Source: Bufo bufo
Lineage: Eukaryota; Chordata; Amphibia; Anura; Bufonidae
Direction of reading: 5' to 3'
Assembly (NCBI RefSeq): GCF_905171765.1
Contig: NC_053390.1
Location: 214,701,208-214,765,207 of the forward strand
Length of the DNA stretch: 64,000 nucleotides
How positions within the stretch are numbered: the first letter of the stretch is position 1; each line of letters starts with the position of its first letter. The notes below the pieces were generated by a model, which was not told where the DNA came from, did no database searches, and worked only from the letters and a program-made list of their open reading frames with translations. This document shows positions 12,541-23,477 of this stretch, piece after piece. Made by a program: the position numbers and the translations under genes.

Positions 12541-12734
12541 GTCAATGTAAAAAAATGCCTCATGGGGGCCCACTGGGATTTATCGCCCAAGGGCCCACAT
12601 GAACCTGGAGCCGGCCCTGGGTACTGTAGAGGTCACTGTTATGGGGGATACTGTCGATATCTTTTAACGACACACAGAAACATTAAATGAAATAGATGAA
12701 ATATACCCGTGTGAAGCCGGGTCCTTCTGCTAGT

Positions 12735-13350
12735 TTGAAATAAACATTTACTGGTATGATGTGATCTGGTGCTGTCTGTGAAAACAGGAAAGCCAGAGGC
12801 GCAGAATGCTAGAATTATCTGATGGGTAAAACAAAGGGGCACATTTATTAAGACAGGCATTTGAGACACCAGTCTTAATGAAGGACCTGTGCTGGTGGTG
12901 GATCCGCCAAAGTTTTGAAGACACGCAGGCCTCTCCTTTTCGATGATATTCTAATTTATTGAGATGCACCTGTATAGATCAGATTCATCTTGTGTACCTC
13001 CATAAACTATACAACTTCATAGTAAAAAGTATAAACTGAAAGTTACCACTGCTGAAGTTAAGCCTTGCTGCCAGACCTTTCCTTGCAAACTTGGCGTGAA
13101 TTTTTGGATGATTTTCAGTTCGAATTCCGGTCTGTGAAACAACATCACTACCCAAGAAAACAGGGATCATGTTATCCTGTAAAACGGAAAAAACACAGCT
13201 AGAATTGTCATGGAAAAAGAGTCATTTTTACCTTACCTTTTTCCATTCCTTCAGGCGCTCTGGTATTTTTGATGGCAATGAAGTTCGTTTCTTGAGTGCT
13301 GTCTGCAGCACTATTCATAGTGTTCTTAATACTAGATCCACTATGGCTAC
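12735..13350. other. Intergenic, nothing recognised
   Basis: This is ordinary AT-rich sequence between the Helitron and the next MITE group. No exon or element end is seen. Confidence 0.4.
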
Positions 13351-13717
13351 CTGAGGGTATGTTCACACAGGGCTTATACGCTGCAGATTTTCAGATGCAG
13401 AATTGTGGACAGAAAAAAAAAAATCACAGCATATACAGTAGCCGCAAAATGGACATGATTTTACAAAACCTCATCCACATGCAGTGGAAAAATCCACCAT
13501 GCACAGGGTGAAATCCGTGAAAAAACTGCTACAAATCCACATGTAACCAATGCAGATTTTTCTGTTGCAATTTACGTCCTGTGTGGACCAACCATGATAG
13601 ATCCCATTATAAGTCAATGTGATGGAATTATTGAAAACAGGTCCTTTATAGCTGTCACTGCTCCATTATACACAAAAGTAAAGACAAAAGTGTGAACAGG
13701 ACCTTAGAACAGAATGA

Positions 13718-14048
13718 GGGCTCATGCACATGACCGTATGCCCTCCAAGACATACGGTCCGTGAGCGGGCCATATGTCCCGGGACGGCATACATCGCACC
13801 CACGGGAGCGCACAGCATCATAGGTTACTATGATACTGTGCGCATCGGGCCGCCTGCAGGACTACATTCCTGCACTCATACGATCATTTGAGTGCACGAC
13901 AATAGTCCGCAGGTGGCCCGATGCGCACAGTATCATAGTAACCTGTGATGCTGTGCTCTCCCGTGCGCACGATGTATGCCGCTCCGGGACATATGGTCCG
14001 CTCACGGACCGTATGTCTCGGAGGGCATACGGTCGTGTGCATGAGCCC
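13718..14048. mobile_element. Palindromic MITE (CTCATGCACA ends)
   Basis: The left end reads GGGCTCATGCACATGACCGT; the right end is its reverse complement with one change. Most of the 331 bases fold into a single hairpin centred near 13883. Flanking triplets are TGA and TAA, close to the TTA/TAA targets of other members. No coding sequence. Probably a PIF/Harbinger-type MITE by target and end form. Confidence 0.75.
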
Positions 14049-14081
14049 TAAGAGTGACATGAGTAGAAGTACAATGTGTCC

Positions 14082-14133
14082 CATGTTAAAAAAAAAATAT
14101 TTTTTTTTGGGGGGGGGGGGGGGGGGGGGGGGT
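14082..14133. repeat. A/T tract and G homopolymer tract
   Basis: Short A and T runs are followed by a run of about 26 G bases. Low complexity; the exact length is unreliable in any assembly. Confidence 0.85.
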
Positions 14134-15467
14134 TTGAGCGTCCCTGCACAGTCTTACGCTGTCTAATCAATGCTGTCAGTGTCAGACTGTGCACAACACA
14201 ACCCAGCTGGACATTTATTGCAATTCATTCATAACCTTCTAGTAGGAACAATAGGGGAATGGCACAACATAGAGTTTTAGGAAAATATGCTCCAGAATTG
14301 ATATTAGGCCTCTTTCACACTTGCGTTGTCCGGATCCGGCATGTACTCCACTTGCCGGAATTACACACCGGATCCGGAAAAACGCAAGTGTACTGAAAGC
14401 ATTTGAAGACGTATCCGTCTTCAAAATGCTTTCAGTGTTACTATGGCAGCCAGGACGCTATTAAAGTCCTAGTTGCCATAGTAGGAGTAGGAGCAGGGGA
14501 GCGGTATACTTACAGTCCGTGCGGCTCCCGGGGCGCTCCAGAATGACGTCAGAGCGCCCCATGCGCATGGATGACGTGCCATGCGATCACGTGATCCATG
14601 CGCTTGGGGCGCCCTGACGTCACTCTGGAGCGCCCCGGGAGCCGCACGGACGGTAAGTATGCTGCTCCCCCGCTCCCCGCTACACTTTACCATGGCTGCC
14701 AGGACTTTAGCGTCCCGGCAGCCATGGTAACCATTCAGAAAAAGCTAAATGTCGGGTCCGGTAATGCGCCGAAATGACGTTTAGCTTAAGGCCGGGTCCG
14801 GATCAATGCCTTTCAATGGGCATTAATTCCGGATCCGGCCTTGCGGCAAGTCTTCAGGATTTTTGGCCGGAGCAAAAAGCTGTGAGTGGCCCACAATGAA
14901 AGAGTGTGGGGAAATATCCTTCTAAAATCTAACCTTTATATGATATACATTAAAATATACACCTGAAGATGCATCACAATACAAAACATATAGTCAAGGG
15001 GTTCTGGGTGGATACCCCACTGCTGGTAAAGAAAAAAGACAAAACTTAGCACTGATACGCATAGGTGAATGCTAACAGTATAACCCAACCAACACAAGTA
15101 TAACATGTATTGGGGTTCCAGGACGGATACCCCACTTCTGGTAGGACAAGAATATAAGATGTAACTGCTGCGCCGGTGTGGACACAGACAGTCTTACCTG
15201 ACCGACCAGATGACTAGGATCAGCGTGGTAAGGGAGTCAGGCCTGACGGAAGGGAGTGTAGACAGGGAAAAACAGTCATGAGAGTATGGATGCTGTGCCC
15301 TATATCACCCTATATACTTGGTAGGATTGGGGCCTGCTCCCATGCTGCCTGTCTACACAGAGCACTCGCCCTGAAAAGAGCGACCCCGTCCGGATACCTG
15401 TCCCTAGTTATGGACCTGAACCCTAGTCTAGTGAACAAACATAAAAAACACAAAGCGACTACAGGCC

Positions 15468-15512
15468 TCCCGACGTGGCACGTTTCTGTCGTGTCGACTC
15501 CTCAGGGGGATA
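15468..15512 (-). ncRNA. Hammerhead ribozyme-like motif, copy A
   Basis: Minus-strand sequence shows CCCC, CTGAGGA, stem II GTCG-ACA-CGAC, one extra A, GAAA, a four-pair stem III (ACGT-GCC-ACGT), then C and GGG. This matches the hammerhead core with the very short stem III found in Penelope-like elements. The extra A before GAAA departs from the consensus and could weaken cleavage. Confidence 0.65.
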
Positions 15513-16239
15513 AAATGCATGTAGAGACAAAACGAAAAATATACCGTCTATGACCGCAAGTAGCAGTCAAACATATGCTGCAGTAGGACGGTTACATGAA
15601 AGACTAGACCCAAGGTTCAGAGTCAAAGTCTAGGGGCAGGCATCCATGGTGCAGGATTGCCATGCTACAGAGGAATAAATGCTTCTCTGCTCCTTGGTGT
15701 GTAAGGATCTGGTGGTCCTCACTAAAGGTAGTATCCCTAATGTTAAGGGGGTTCATCAACCTATACCAGCCACACTGACACATACCTTCATGATGTTTAA
15801 ATAGATCCCCAGCGCGCCTCTTCCAGGGAGACCGCCCTGTCAGCATCGGCGTCGGCGTGTGACGTCACGCGCATGCGCCGTGACGCACCAGACGCCGCCG
15901 CCGATACCACATGATTACGGCGACCAATCGGATCAGGAGGCGGAGGGAGAGAGCGGTTACCACGGAGAACATGTCAACACAAGGTAACCTCACAGTACGT
16001 CCCACAATGGAGGCGTCCGTGACAACGCTACAGAGCAAGATCGTAGCAAATTAAAACTGACATTTCTTGCAGGTTCGCAGCAACAAGAACTAGATAGAAA
16101 GAGCTGGACACAATACCAGGTTGTTTTGGAAAATTGTGAAATAGTAGTATGTCTCCTATATGTGCATCCCTTCCAGAGGAATAGGATGCCACCACAGGAT
16201 TGAACATTACTATTATTGAGGAGTAAGCTTAACCAATAT

Positions 16240-18576
16240 CTATATAAAGCACCCATAGTCCAGCCTTTCATTCAGGCCCAAGGGTGCAGATGTTTTAAGG
16301 TGGAATATCCATCGGGATTCTTGCTGAAGCAGACATTTGTCCCAGTTGCCCCCTCTCACAGGTGGTTTGACCACATCAAAACCGAGGAACTTCAGAGAGG
16401 CTCTACCATTGTGCACAGTATGGACGTGTTTAGAGATTGGGGTATCTCTTTTGTGTGAGATGTCCCCCAAGTGCTCCCCTATCCGCCTCCTGAATTCCCG
16501 TATCGTTTTACCTACATATTCAATCCCACATTCACACTGGATCCGATATATGACCCCTCTGGATTTACAGTTAATGAAATGCGGGATTGAATATGTCTTG
16601 CCTGTGACATTGCTCACAAATGACTTGCTAACCTGTATGCGTTTGCACGCTATACAATTTCCACATCTATAACAACCCACAGTTCTACATCGCAACCAGG
16701 TGGTCTTGGTGCGATCGGGTGCATAGTGACTATGCACTAGCTTATCACGTATGTTCGGCCCCCTACGATAGGTTATTTGTGGTTGGTCACCTAAAACGTC
16801 TTTTAAGTCAGGGTCCATTTTGAGGACTTGCCAATGGCGCCCCAAAATCTGCCTGACTTGTTTAGACCCCCTATCGAAATTGGTGATGATTCTCATGACC
16901 TTAGTGGGTGGAGTGGATAGTTGATTGGAAGTGAGCAGTGAGCATCTTGGTCGGGACAGGGCTTTCTGGAATGCCGATCTCAACACAAAGTCGGGGTATC
17001 CCCTGGACAAAAATCTCGTCCTCAGATCAGCTGCTTGGCGAATAAAATCATGCTTGTCTGAGCAGTTGCGTCTCAAACGCAAGTACTGACCTCTAGGAAT
17101 TCCAGTCCTGAGTGGGAGAGGATGGTTACTCTCCCACCTCAGGAGGGAATTCGTAGAGGTGGCCTTCCTATAGATCGACGTGTCCAGTTCACCCTTCGCG
17201 TTCCTGGAGATTTTAATATCCAGGAATGGCAAAGTCGTGGGGTGCGACTCACAGGTGAAGTGCATGCCAATATTGTTCTGATTGAGATGCTGGACGAAGG
17301 CTTCAAAGGTCCCCTGATCTCCATTCCAGAGTATGAAGATGTCGTCGATGTATCGCGCCCACAAGCCAATTTCATAAGTGTCAAGAGCCTCGTCTTCCTT
17401 GAAAACGATGGTCTCCTCCCACCAGCCCAGGAATAGATTAGCATACGATGGGGCGCAGGGACTCCCCATCGCAGTACCCCTGAGCTGGTGGTAGGTCCTC
17501 CCATCAAAGGTGAAAAAATTACGTGTTAACGTAAACTCAAGAAGACGCAGGACAAATTGGCTGTGGGCGCGATACTGACATCCCCGTGACCGAAGGAAAT
17601 GTTCTACAGCCCTGAGGCCCAAATTATGTGGTATCGAGGAATAAAGGGCCTCAACGTCAATACTGGAAAGGAGACAGGTCTCCTCCAATGTCAGACCCTC
17701 CAAACGCTTAAGGAGGTCGGTGGTATCTCTGACATGGGAGGGGAGAGCCGTGACAAACGGTGCCAATATCCGGTCGATGTAAATACCCAGATTCTGGTTA
17801 AGATTGTCCACCCCCGAAACAATGGGTCTCCCCTTCAGAGGACTAACCCCCTTATGCACTTTGGGGAGACTGTAAAATGTAGATTTACGGGGATGCAGGG
17901 GAAAGAGAAAAGCAAATTCCTCAGCATTAATGATATTGGTAGCTTTCGCTTCATCCAAAATAATTTTAAGTTCACGCCTATATCCCTCGGTGGGGTCATT
18001 ATACAGAACTTCATACGTCCCTGTGTCTGATAGTATATTCCTACACATATTCTCATATTGCACCGCGTCCATGACCACGACATTCCCCCCCTTGTCAGCG
18101 GGTTTGATGACAATGTGGTGGTCATCAGCTAATGAAGAAATAGCAGTGGTCACGGACTCGGCGCAGTTGGAATGATGCGTGGACACTCTGAGGTCCTCTA
18201 GATCCCTGGTGACCATGTTTAGGAATACATCTATACATGACACTTCGTTCGCAGTGGGTGGCATCTTGGTACTTTTCACTTTTAGATTAGTAAATGGACC
18301 GTTACCCTTGGTAGTGTCCTCATTGGAGTTCAAGGACTGTAATAGTTGTACATCCTTAAGTAAGTCAGTAGGAATCCCCAATTCAAGACATTGGCGACGG
18401 TCCATTAATCTAAAGTGTTTATGCCACCTTAACTTGCGAATAAACAAATTAATATCTTTGACAGATGCAAATCTGTCAAATTTTGGGGTGGGTACAAACG
18501 TCAGGCCTAGTTCTAGGGCTTTAGTCTCATCGATACTGAGGACACGTGATGAAAGGTTTAAGACTTGTGGTCCCAA
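16240..18576 (-). CDS. Penelope-like ORF2, copy A: reverse transcriptase + GIY-YIG endonuclease
   Basis: The frame gives 778 residues counted from a TTG, and in the same frame it stays open a further 25 codons upstream into ORF1. An N-terminal region (residues 10-36, with LELGLTFVPTP) is typical of Penelope proteins. The reverse transcriptase follows: KPADKGGN (158-165), the first catalytic Asp in SSIDVEALYSSIP (D307), GTAMGSPCAPSYANLFL (367-383) and the YIDD box (409-412). A cysteine cluster CYRCGNCIAC (635-644) precedes the GIY-YIG nuclease: GVIY (674-677), YVGKT (687-691), then the RRRIGEH segment (696-702). The enzyme would nick DNA and copy the element RNA in the nucleus. The first ATG is residue 58, after the conserved N-terminal part. 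The sequence is identical to copy D; no frameshift or stop is seen, so it may be functional. Confidence 0.93.
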   Translation of the reverse strand: MGPQVLNLSSRVLSIDETKALELGLTFVPTPKFDRFASVKDINLFIRKLRWHKHFRLMDRRQCLELGIPTDLLKDVQLLQSLNSNEDTTKGNGPFTNLKVKSTKMPPTANEVSCIDVFLNMVTRDLEDLRVSTHHSNCAESVTTAISSLADDHHIVIKPADKGGNVVVMDAVQYENMCRNILSDTGTYEVLYNDPTEGYRRELKIILDEAKATNIINAEEFAFLFPLHPRKSTFYSLPKVHKGVSPLKGRPIVSGVDNLNQNLGIYIDRILAPFVTALPSHVRDTTDLLKRLEGLTLEETCLLSSIDVEALYSSIPHNLGLRAVEHFLRSRGCQYRAHSQFVLRLLEFTLTRNFFTFDGRTYHQLRGTAMGSPCAPSYANLFLGWWEETIVFKEDEALDTYEIGLWARYIDDIFILWNGDQGTFEAFVQHLNQNNIGMHFTCESHPTTLPFLDIKISRNAKGELDTSIYRKATSTNSLLRWESNHPLPLRTGIPRGQYLRLRRNCSDKHDFIRQAADLRTRFLSRGYPDFVLRSAFQKALSRPRCSLLTSNQLSTPPTKVMRIITNFDRGSKQVRQILGRHWQVLKMDPDLKDVLGDQPQITYRRGPNIRDKLVHSHYAPDRTKTTWLRCRTVGCYRCGNCIACKRIQVSKSFVSNVTGKTYSIPHFINCKSRGVIYRIQCECGIEYVGKTIREFRRRIGEHLGDISHKRDTPISKHVHTVHNGRASLKFLGFDVVKPPVRGGNWDKCLLQQESRWIFHLKTSAPLGLNERLDYGCFI

Positions 18577-18578
18577 AA

Positions 18579-19358
18579 CTAATTCGGAGGTTTCTGTGTG
18601 CGACTGCGTAGCGGATATTCCATAGTCTGATTGAACTGGCCTAAAAAACGGTTATCCTGGCCTCTGTATGAACCACGACCTTTACCCTTCCTGTACCTGC
18701 CCCTATTGGGATGTTGACTCACTTTAGGGACAGTTTCTCTCTCCGAATCGGAGTGGTCAGTTTCAGTAGAAGATCTCTCAGAATTGCTTGGTACAGTATC
18801 TCTTCTTGTGTTACCAAGAGAGGAATATATACGGTTTTCTTTAAAATCTGAGAGATCTCTAATAAACTGCCGGTGTTTTCTTTCTTTTAGGTGATATTGA
18901 TATTTTTCTAGGGTAAGTTGGAGCTGCTTTTCTTTGTTCTGGAATTCCGCTTCCTGTGAAAAAGTCTGTACAACCTCCGTGTATTCTATCAATTTCTGAC
19001 TAAGGGTGGCTAGATTAGCTCTCTCCTCATCCAGCAGAAGCCTCATAAGCCTAAGGGAACTATTTGTGGCTTCCTGCTCCCACTTAGTTAAGAAGCCGGG
19101 GTGTTGTCGTAGACGAGCCGCTGGGAGGAGAGAGATACGCAGCCCCCTTGGGACAATATTATTTTTAATGTAATTGTCCAGACTTTGCACCTCCCACCAG
19201 GACGTAATCTGTTCTTTGTAGACCTGGGTAAGATCTACAAAGGCGGTTTGAAAGGATGGTAAGTACTTTTTCTGATTGAACTGTTTATCAGAGAATATAT
19301 CCTTGGCCTCATGTAACCAGTTCTCTGCATCAAATCCTGTCGCTAGGAATCCTGCCAT
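18579..19358 (-). CDS. Penelope-like ORF1, copy A: coiled-coil, basic C terminus
   Basis: The predicted protein has 259 residues from an ATG near the unit start. Visible parts are an N-terminal region with WW and a PRGLRISLLPAARLR segment (about 54-84), a heptad-rich helical part likely to form a coiled coil (about 97-172), a Ser/Thr/Asp/Glu-rich linker (about 183-210) and an Arg/Gly/Lys-rich stretch (219-236) suited to RNA binding. This is the general layout of retroelement ORF1 proteins that package RNA, but I recognise no named domain. It overlaps the open frame of ORF2 by about 70 nucleotides in the -1 relation, with TTTTTTA at 18648-18642. Identical to the copy D product. Confidence 0.8.
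   Translation of the reverse strand: MAGFLATGFDAENWLHEAKDIFSDKQFNQKKYLPSFQTAFVDLTQVYKEQITSWWEVQSLDNYIKNNIVPRGLRISLLPAARLRQHPGFLTKWEQEATNSSLRLMRLLLDEERANLATLSQKLIEYTEVVQTFSQEAEFQNKEKQLQLTLEKYQYHLKERKHRQFIRDLSDFKENRIYSSLGNTRRDTVPSNSERSSTETDHSDSERETVPKVSQHPNRGRYRKGKGRGSYRGQDNRFLGQFNQTMEYPLRSRTQKPPN
18642..18648 (-). promoter_or_regulatory. Candidate -1 frameshift slippery site, copy A
   Basis: Minus-strand T TTT TTA, split by the ORF1 frame as xxT TTT TTA, just after the last stop in the ORF2 frame and before the ORF1 stop. It fits the X XXY YYZ rule for -1 ribosomal frameshifting. No strong downstream stem or pseudoknot is obvious by eye. Confidence 0.55.
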
Positions 19359-20020
19359 ATCAGTGGGAATGATAGATATCTGATTGAGACTATTTGTGAC
19401 AATAATCCCATTGATATTTCAAGATTTCAAAGCTGTGAGTGGCCCACAATGAAAGAGTGTGGGGAAATATCCTTCTAAAATCTAACCTTTATATGATATA
19501 CATTAAAATATACACCTGAAGATGCATCACAATACAAAACATATAGTCAAGGGGTTCTGGGTGGATACCCCACTGCTGGTAAAGAAAAAAGACAAAACTT
19601 AGCACTGATACGCATAGGTGAATGCTAACAGTATAACCCAACCAACACAAGTATAACATGTATTGGGGTTCCAGGACGGATACCCCACTTCTGGTAGGAC
19701 AAGAATATAAGATGTAACTGCTGCGCCGGTGTGGACACAGACAGTCTTACCTGACCGACCAGATGACTAGGATCAGCGTGGTAAGGGAGTCAGGCCTGAC
19801 GGAAGGGAGTGTAGACAGGGAAAAACAGTCATGAGAGTATGGATGCTGTGCCCTATATCACCCTATATACTTGGTAGGATTGGGGCCTGCTCCCATGCTG
19901 CCTGTCTACACAGAGCACTCGCCCTGAAAAGAGCGACCCCGTCCGGATACCTGTCCCTAGTTATGGACCTGAACCCTAGTCTAGTGAACAAACATAAAAA
20001 ACACAAAGCGACTACAGGCC

Positions 20021-20065
20021 TCCCGACGTGGCACGTTTCTGTCGTGTCGACTCCTCAGGGGGATA
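20021..20065 (-). ncRNA. Hammerhead ribozyme-like motif, copy B
   Basis: Same bases as in copy A: CTGAGGA, stem II GTCG-ACA-CGAC, A, GAAA, stem III with GCC loop, cleavage C. See copy A for the caveat on the extra A. Confidence 0.65.
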
Positions 20066-20792
20066 AAATGCATGTAGAGACAAAACGAAAAATATACCGT
20101 CTATGACCGCAAGTAGCAGTCAAACATATGCTGCAGTAGGACGGTTACATGAAAGACTAGACCCAAGGTTCAGAGTCAAAGTCTAGGGGCAGGCATCCAT
20201 GGTGCAGGATTGCCATGCTACAGAGGAATAAATGCTTCTCTGCTCCTTGGTGTGTAAGGATCTGGTGGTCCTCACTAAAGGTAGTATCCCTAATGTTAAG
20301 GGGGTTCATCAACCTATACCAGCCACACTGACACATACCTTCATGATGTTTAAATAGATCCCCAGCGCGCCTCTTCCAGGGAGACCGCCCTGTCAGCATC
20401 GGCGTCGGCGTGTGACGTCACGCGCATGCGCCGTGACGCACCAGACGCCGCCGCCGATACCACATGATTACGGCGACCAATCGGATCAGGAGGCGGAGGG
20501 AGAGAGCGGTTACCACGGAGAACATGTCAACACAAGGTAACCTCACAGTACGTCCCACAATGGAGGCGTCCGTGACAACGCTACAGAGCAAGATCGTAGC
20601 AAATTAAAACTGACATTTCTTGCAGGTTCGCAGCAACAAGAACTAGATAGAAAGAGCTGGACACAATACCAGGTTGTTTTGGAAAATTGTGAAATAGTAG
20701 TATGTCTCCTATATGTGCATCCCTTCCAGAGGAATAGGATGCCACCACAGGATTGAACATTACTATTATTGAGGAGTAAGCTTAACCAATAT

Positions 20793-22656
20793 CTATATAA
20801 AGCACCCATAGTCCAGCCTTTCATTCAGGCCCAAGGGTGCAGATGTTTTAAGGTGGAATATCCATCGGGATTCTTGCTGAAGCAGACATTTGTCCCAGTT
20901 GCCCCCTCTCACAGGTGGTTTGACCACATCAAAACCGAGGAACTTCAGAGAGGCTCTACCATTGTGCACAGTATGGACGTGTTTAGAGATTGGGGTATCT
21001 CTTTTGTGTGAGATGTCCCCCAAGTGCTCCCCTATCCGCCTCCTGAATTCCCGTATCGTTTTACCTACATATTCAATCCCACATTCACACTGGATCCGAT
21101 ATATGACCCCTCTGGATTTACCGTTAATGAAATGCGGGATTGAATATGTCTTGCCTGTGACATTGCTCACAAATGACTTGCTAACCTGTATGCGTTTGCA
21201 CGCTATACAATTTCCACATCTATAACAACCCACAGTTCTACATCGCAACCAGGTGGTCTTGGTGCGATCGGGTGCATAGTGACTATGCACTAGCTTATCA
21301 CGTATGTTCGGCCCCCTACGATAGGTTATTTGTGGTTGGTCACCTAAAACGTCTTTTAAGTCAGGGTCCATTTTGAGGACTTGCCAATGGCGCCCCAAAA
21401 TCTGCCTGACTTGTTTAGACCCCCTATCGAAATTGGTGATGATTCTCATGACCTTAGTGGGTGGAGTGGATAGTTGATTGGAAGTGAGCAGTGAGCATCT
21501 TGGTCGGGACAGGGCTTTCTGGAATGCCGATCTCAACACAAAGTCGGGGTATCCCCTGGACAAAAATCTCGTCCTCAGATCAGCTGCTTGGCGAATAAAA
21601 TCATGCTTGTCTGAGCAGTTGCGTCTCAAACGCAAGTACTGACCTCTAGGAATTCCAGTCCTGAGTGGGAGAGGATGGTTACTCTCCCACCTCAGGAGGG
21701 AATTCGTAGAGGTGGCCTTCCTATAGATCGACGTGTCCAGTTCACCCTTCGCGTTCCTGGAGATTTTAATATCCAGGAATGGCAAAGTCGTGGGGTGCGA
21801 CTCACAGGTGAAGTGCATGCCAATATTGTTCTGATTGAGATGCTGGACGAAGGCTTCAAAGGTCCCCTGATCTCCATTCCAGAGTATGAAGATGTCGTCG
21901 ATGTATCGCGCCCACAAGCCAATTTCATAAGTGTCAAGAGCCTCGTCTTCCTTGAAAACGATGGTCTCCTCCCACCAGCCCAGGAATAGATTAGCATACG
22001 ATGGGGCGCAGGGACTCCCCATCGCAGTACCCCTGAGCTGGTGGTAGGTCCTCCCATCAAAGGTGAAAAAATTACGTGTTAACGTAAACTCAAGAAGACG
22101 CAGGACAAATTGGCTGTGGGCGCGATACTGACATCCCCGTGACCGAAGGAAATGTTCTACAGCCCTGAGGCCCAAATTATGTGGTATCGAGGAATAAAGG
22201 GCCTCAACGTCAATACTGGAAAGGAGACAGGTCTCCTCCAATGTCAGACCCTCCAAACGCTTAAGGAGGTCGGTGGTATCTCTGACATGGGAGGGGAGAG
22301 CCGTGACAAACGGTGCCAATATCCGGTCGATGTAAATACCCAGATTCTGGTTAAGATTGTCCACCCCCGAAACAATGGGTCTCCCCTTCAGAGGACTAAC
22401 CCCCTTATGCACTTTGGGGAGACTGTAAAATGTAGATTTACGGGGATGCAGGGGAAAGAGAAAAGCAAATTCCTCAGCATTAATGATATTGGTAGCTTTC
22501 GCTTCATCCAAAATAATTTTAAGTTCACGCCTATATCCCTCGGTGGGGTCATTATACAGAACTTCATACGTCCCTGTGTCTGATAGTATGTTCCTACACA
22601 TATTCTCATATTGCACCGCGTCCATGACCACGACATTCCCCCCCTTGTCAGCGGGT
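20793..22656 (-). pseudogene. Penelope-like ORF2, copy B (lacks N terminus)
   Basis: The frame is open from residue ~158 of ORF2 (in KPADKGG) to the normal end, so the whole reverse transcriptase palm, the YIDD box, the cysteine cluster and the GIY-YIG part remain. It differs from copy A by Cys to Gly at residue 670, just before GVIY. That Cys is in the putative metal-binding region, so the change may matter. The usual N terminus and ORF1 are missing; the first ATG lies at residue 169. Most likely inactive as a gene but able to act as part of the terminal repeat. Confidence 0.85.
21614..22656. other. Loop of the 6.7-kb inverted repeat
   Basis: This 1043-base part of copy B has no partner in copy C, which starts at the base mirroring 21613. 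It would be the loop if the array folded back, with arms 14881-21613 and 22657-29410. Confidence 0.85.
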
Positions 22657-23477
22657 CAGACAAGCATGATTTTATTCGCCAAGCAGCTGATCTGAGGACG
22701 AGATTTTTGTCCAGGGGATACCCCGACTTTGTGTTGAGATCGGCATTCCAGAAAGCCCTGTCCCGACCAAGATGCTCACTGCTCACTTCCAATCAACTAT
22801 CCACTCCACCCACTAAGGTCATGAGAATCATCACCAATTTCGATAGGGGGTCTAAACAAGTCAGGCAGATTTTGGGGCGCCATTGGCAAGTCCTCAAAAT
22901 GGACCCTGACTTAAAAGACGTTTTAGGTGACCAACCACAAATAACCTATCGTAGGGGGCCGAACATACGTGATAAGCTAGTGCATAGTCACTATGCACCC
23001 GATCGCACCAAGACCACCTGGTTGCGATGTAGAACTGTGGGTTGTTATAGATGTGGAAATTGTATAGCGTGCAAACGCATACAGGTTAGCAAGTCATTTG
23101 TGAGCAATGTCACAGGCAAGACATATTCAATCCCGCATTTCATTAACTGTAAATCCAGAGGGGTCATATATCGGATCCAGTGTGAATGTGGGATTGAATA
23201 TGTAGGTAAAACGATACGGGAATTCAGGAGGCGGATAGGGGAGCACTTGGGGGACATCTCACACAAAAGAGATACCCCAATCTCTAAACACGTCCATACT
23301 GTGCACAATGGTAGAGCCTCTCTGAAGTTCCTCGGTTTTGATGTGGTCAAACCACCTGTGAGAGGGGGCAACTGGGACAAATGTCTGCTTCAGCAAGAAT
23401 CCCGATGGATATTCCACCTTAAAACATCTGCACCCTTGGGCCTGAATGAAAGGCTGGACTATGGGTGCTTTATATAG
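22657..23477 (+). pseudogene. Penelope-like ORF2 C-terminal part, copy C
   Basis: Encodes residues ~506-778 of ORF2: the thumb-like region, the cysteine cluster and the complete GIY-YIG domain. An open frame reaches further left to an ATG at 22611, but those 15 or so codons are antisense to copy B and are a junction artefact. No reverse transcriptase core, so it is not autonomous. Confidence 0.85.

Larger units (their letters stand above)
9678..12619. mobile_element. hAT-like non-autonomous transposon, 8-bp TSD
   Basis: It is flanked by a perfect 8-bp duplication GGTACTGT (9670-9677 and 12620-12627). Its ends are inverted: CAGGGCCGGC at the left and GCCGGCCCTG at the right. The 8-bp duplication with CAGGG-type TIRs indicates the hAT superfamily. 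No transposase frame is seen. The 2.94-kb interior is mostly tandem repeats and also includes a segment at about 11025-11260 resembling a short TIR element (GGCTGGGTTCACATCAC). Confidence 0.85.
5590..12733 (+). mobile_element. Non-autonomous Helitron, interrupted by two elements
   Basis: The 5' end reads TCTATATATATATATAAAG and is preceded by A. The 3' end has a CCCG...CGGG hairpin (12706-12721), then TTCTGCTAG, and is followed by T. TC start, terminal hairpin, CTAG end and A/T insertion are the structural hallmarks of Helitrons. Removing the nested elements at 6426-9662 and 9678-12627 leaves roughly 950 bases with no Rep/helicase sequence, so it could move only by trans-acting enzymes. A roughly 32-bp minisatellite lies inside it. 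Confidence 0.8.
14881..19433 (-). mobile_element. Penelope copy A, full length
   Basis: This 4553-base unit on the minus strand has, in transcription order, a ~75-base leader, ORF1 (19358-18579), ORF2 (18576-16240) and a ~1.36-kb 3' region with a hammerhead-like motif. Its 3' end (CCACTCACA) abuts the target duplication directly. Both proteins it encodes are identical to those of copy D. Confidence 0.9.
19434..22656 (-). mobile_element. Penelope copy B, 5'-truncated
   Basis: Minus-strand copy that joins A head to tail and lacks the leader, ORF1 and the first ~157 residues of ORF2. Its break lies next to the break of the oppositely oriented copy C, with one shared T at the junction (22656). 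Confidence 0.9.

Noticed and set aside
15278..15846. Small open frames in the Penelope 3' region (91 and 80 residues)
   Set aside because: They repeat in all copies because the region is copied, overlap the hammerhead-like motif or run antisense, and have no domain features.
17122..17436. Antisense open frames in all Penelope copies (for example MVTLPPQEGIRRGG, MFYSPEAQIMWY)
   Set aside because: They are shadows of ORF2 on the opposite strand and recur in every copy for that reason alone.
22611..23477. 288-residue open frame starting with MHRVHDHDIPP
   Set aside because: The first ~15 codons are antisense sequence of copy B; the rest is the C-terminal part of Penelope ORF2. It is a junction product, not a new gene.
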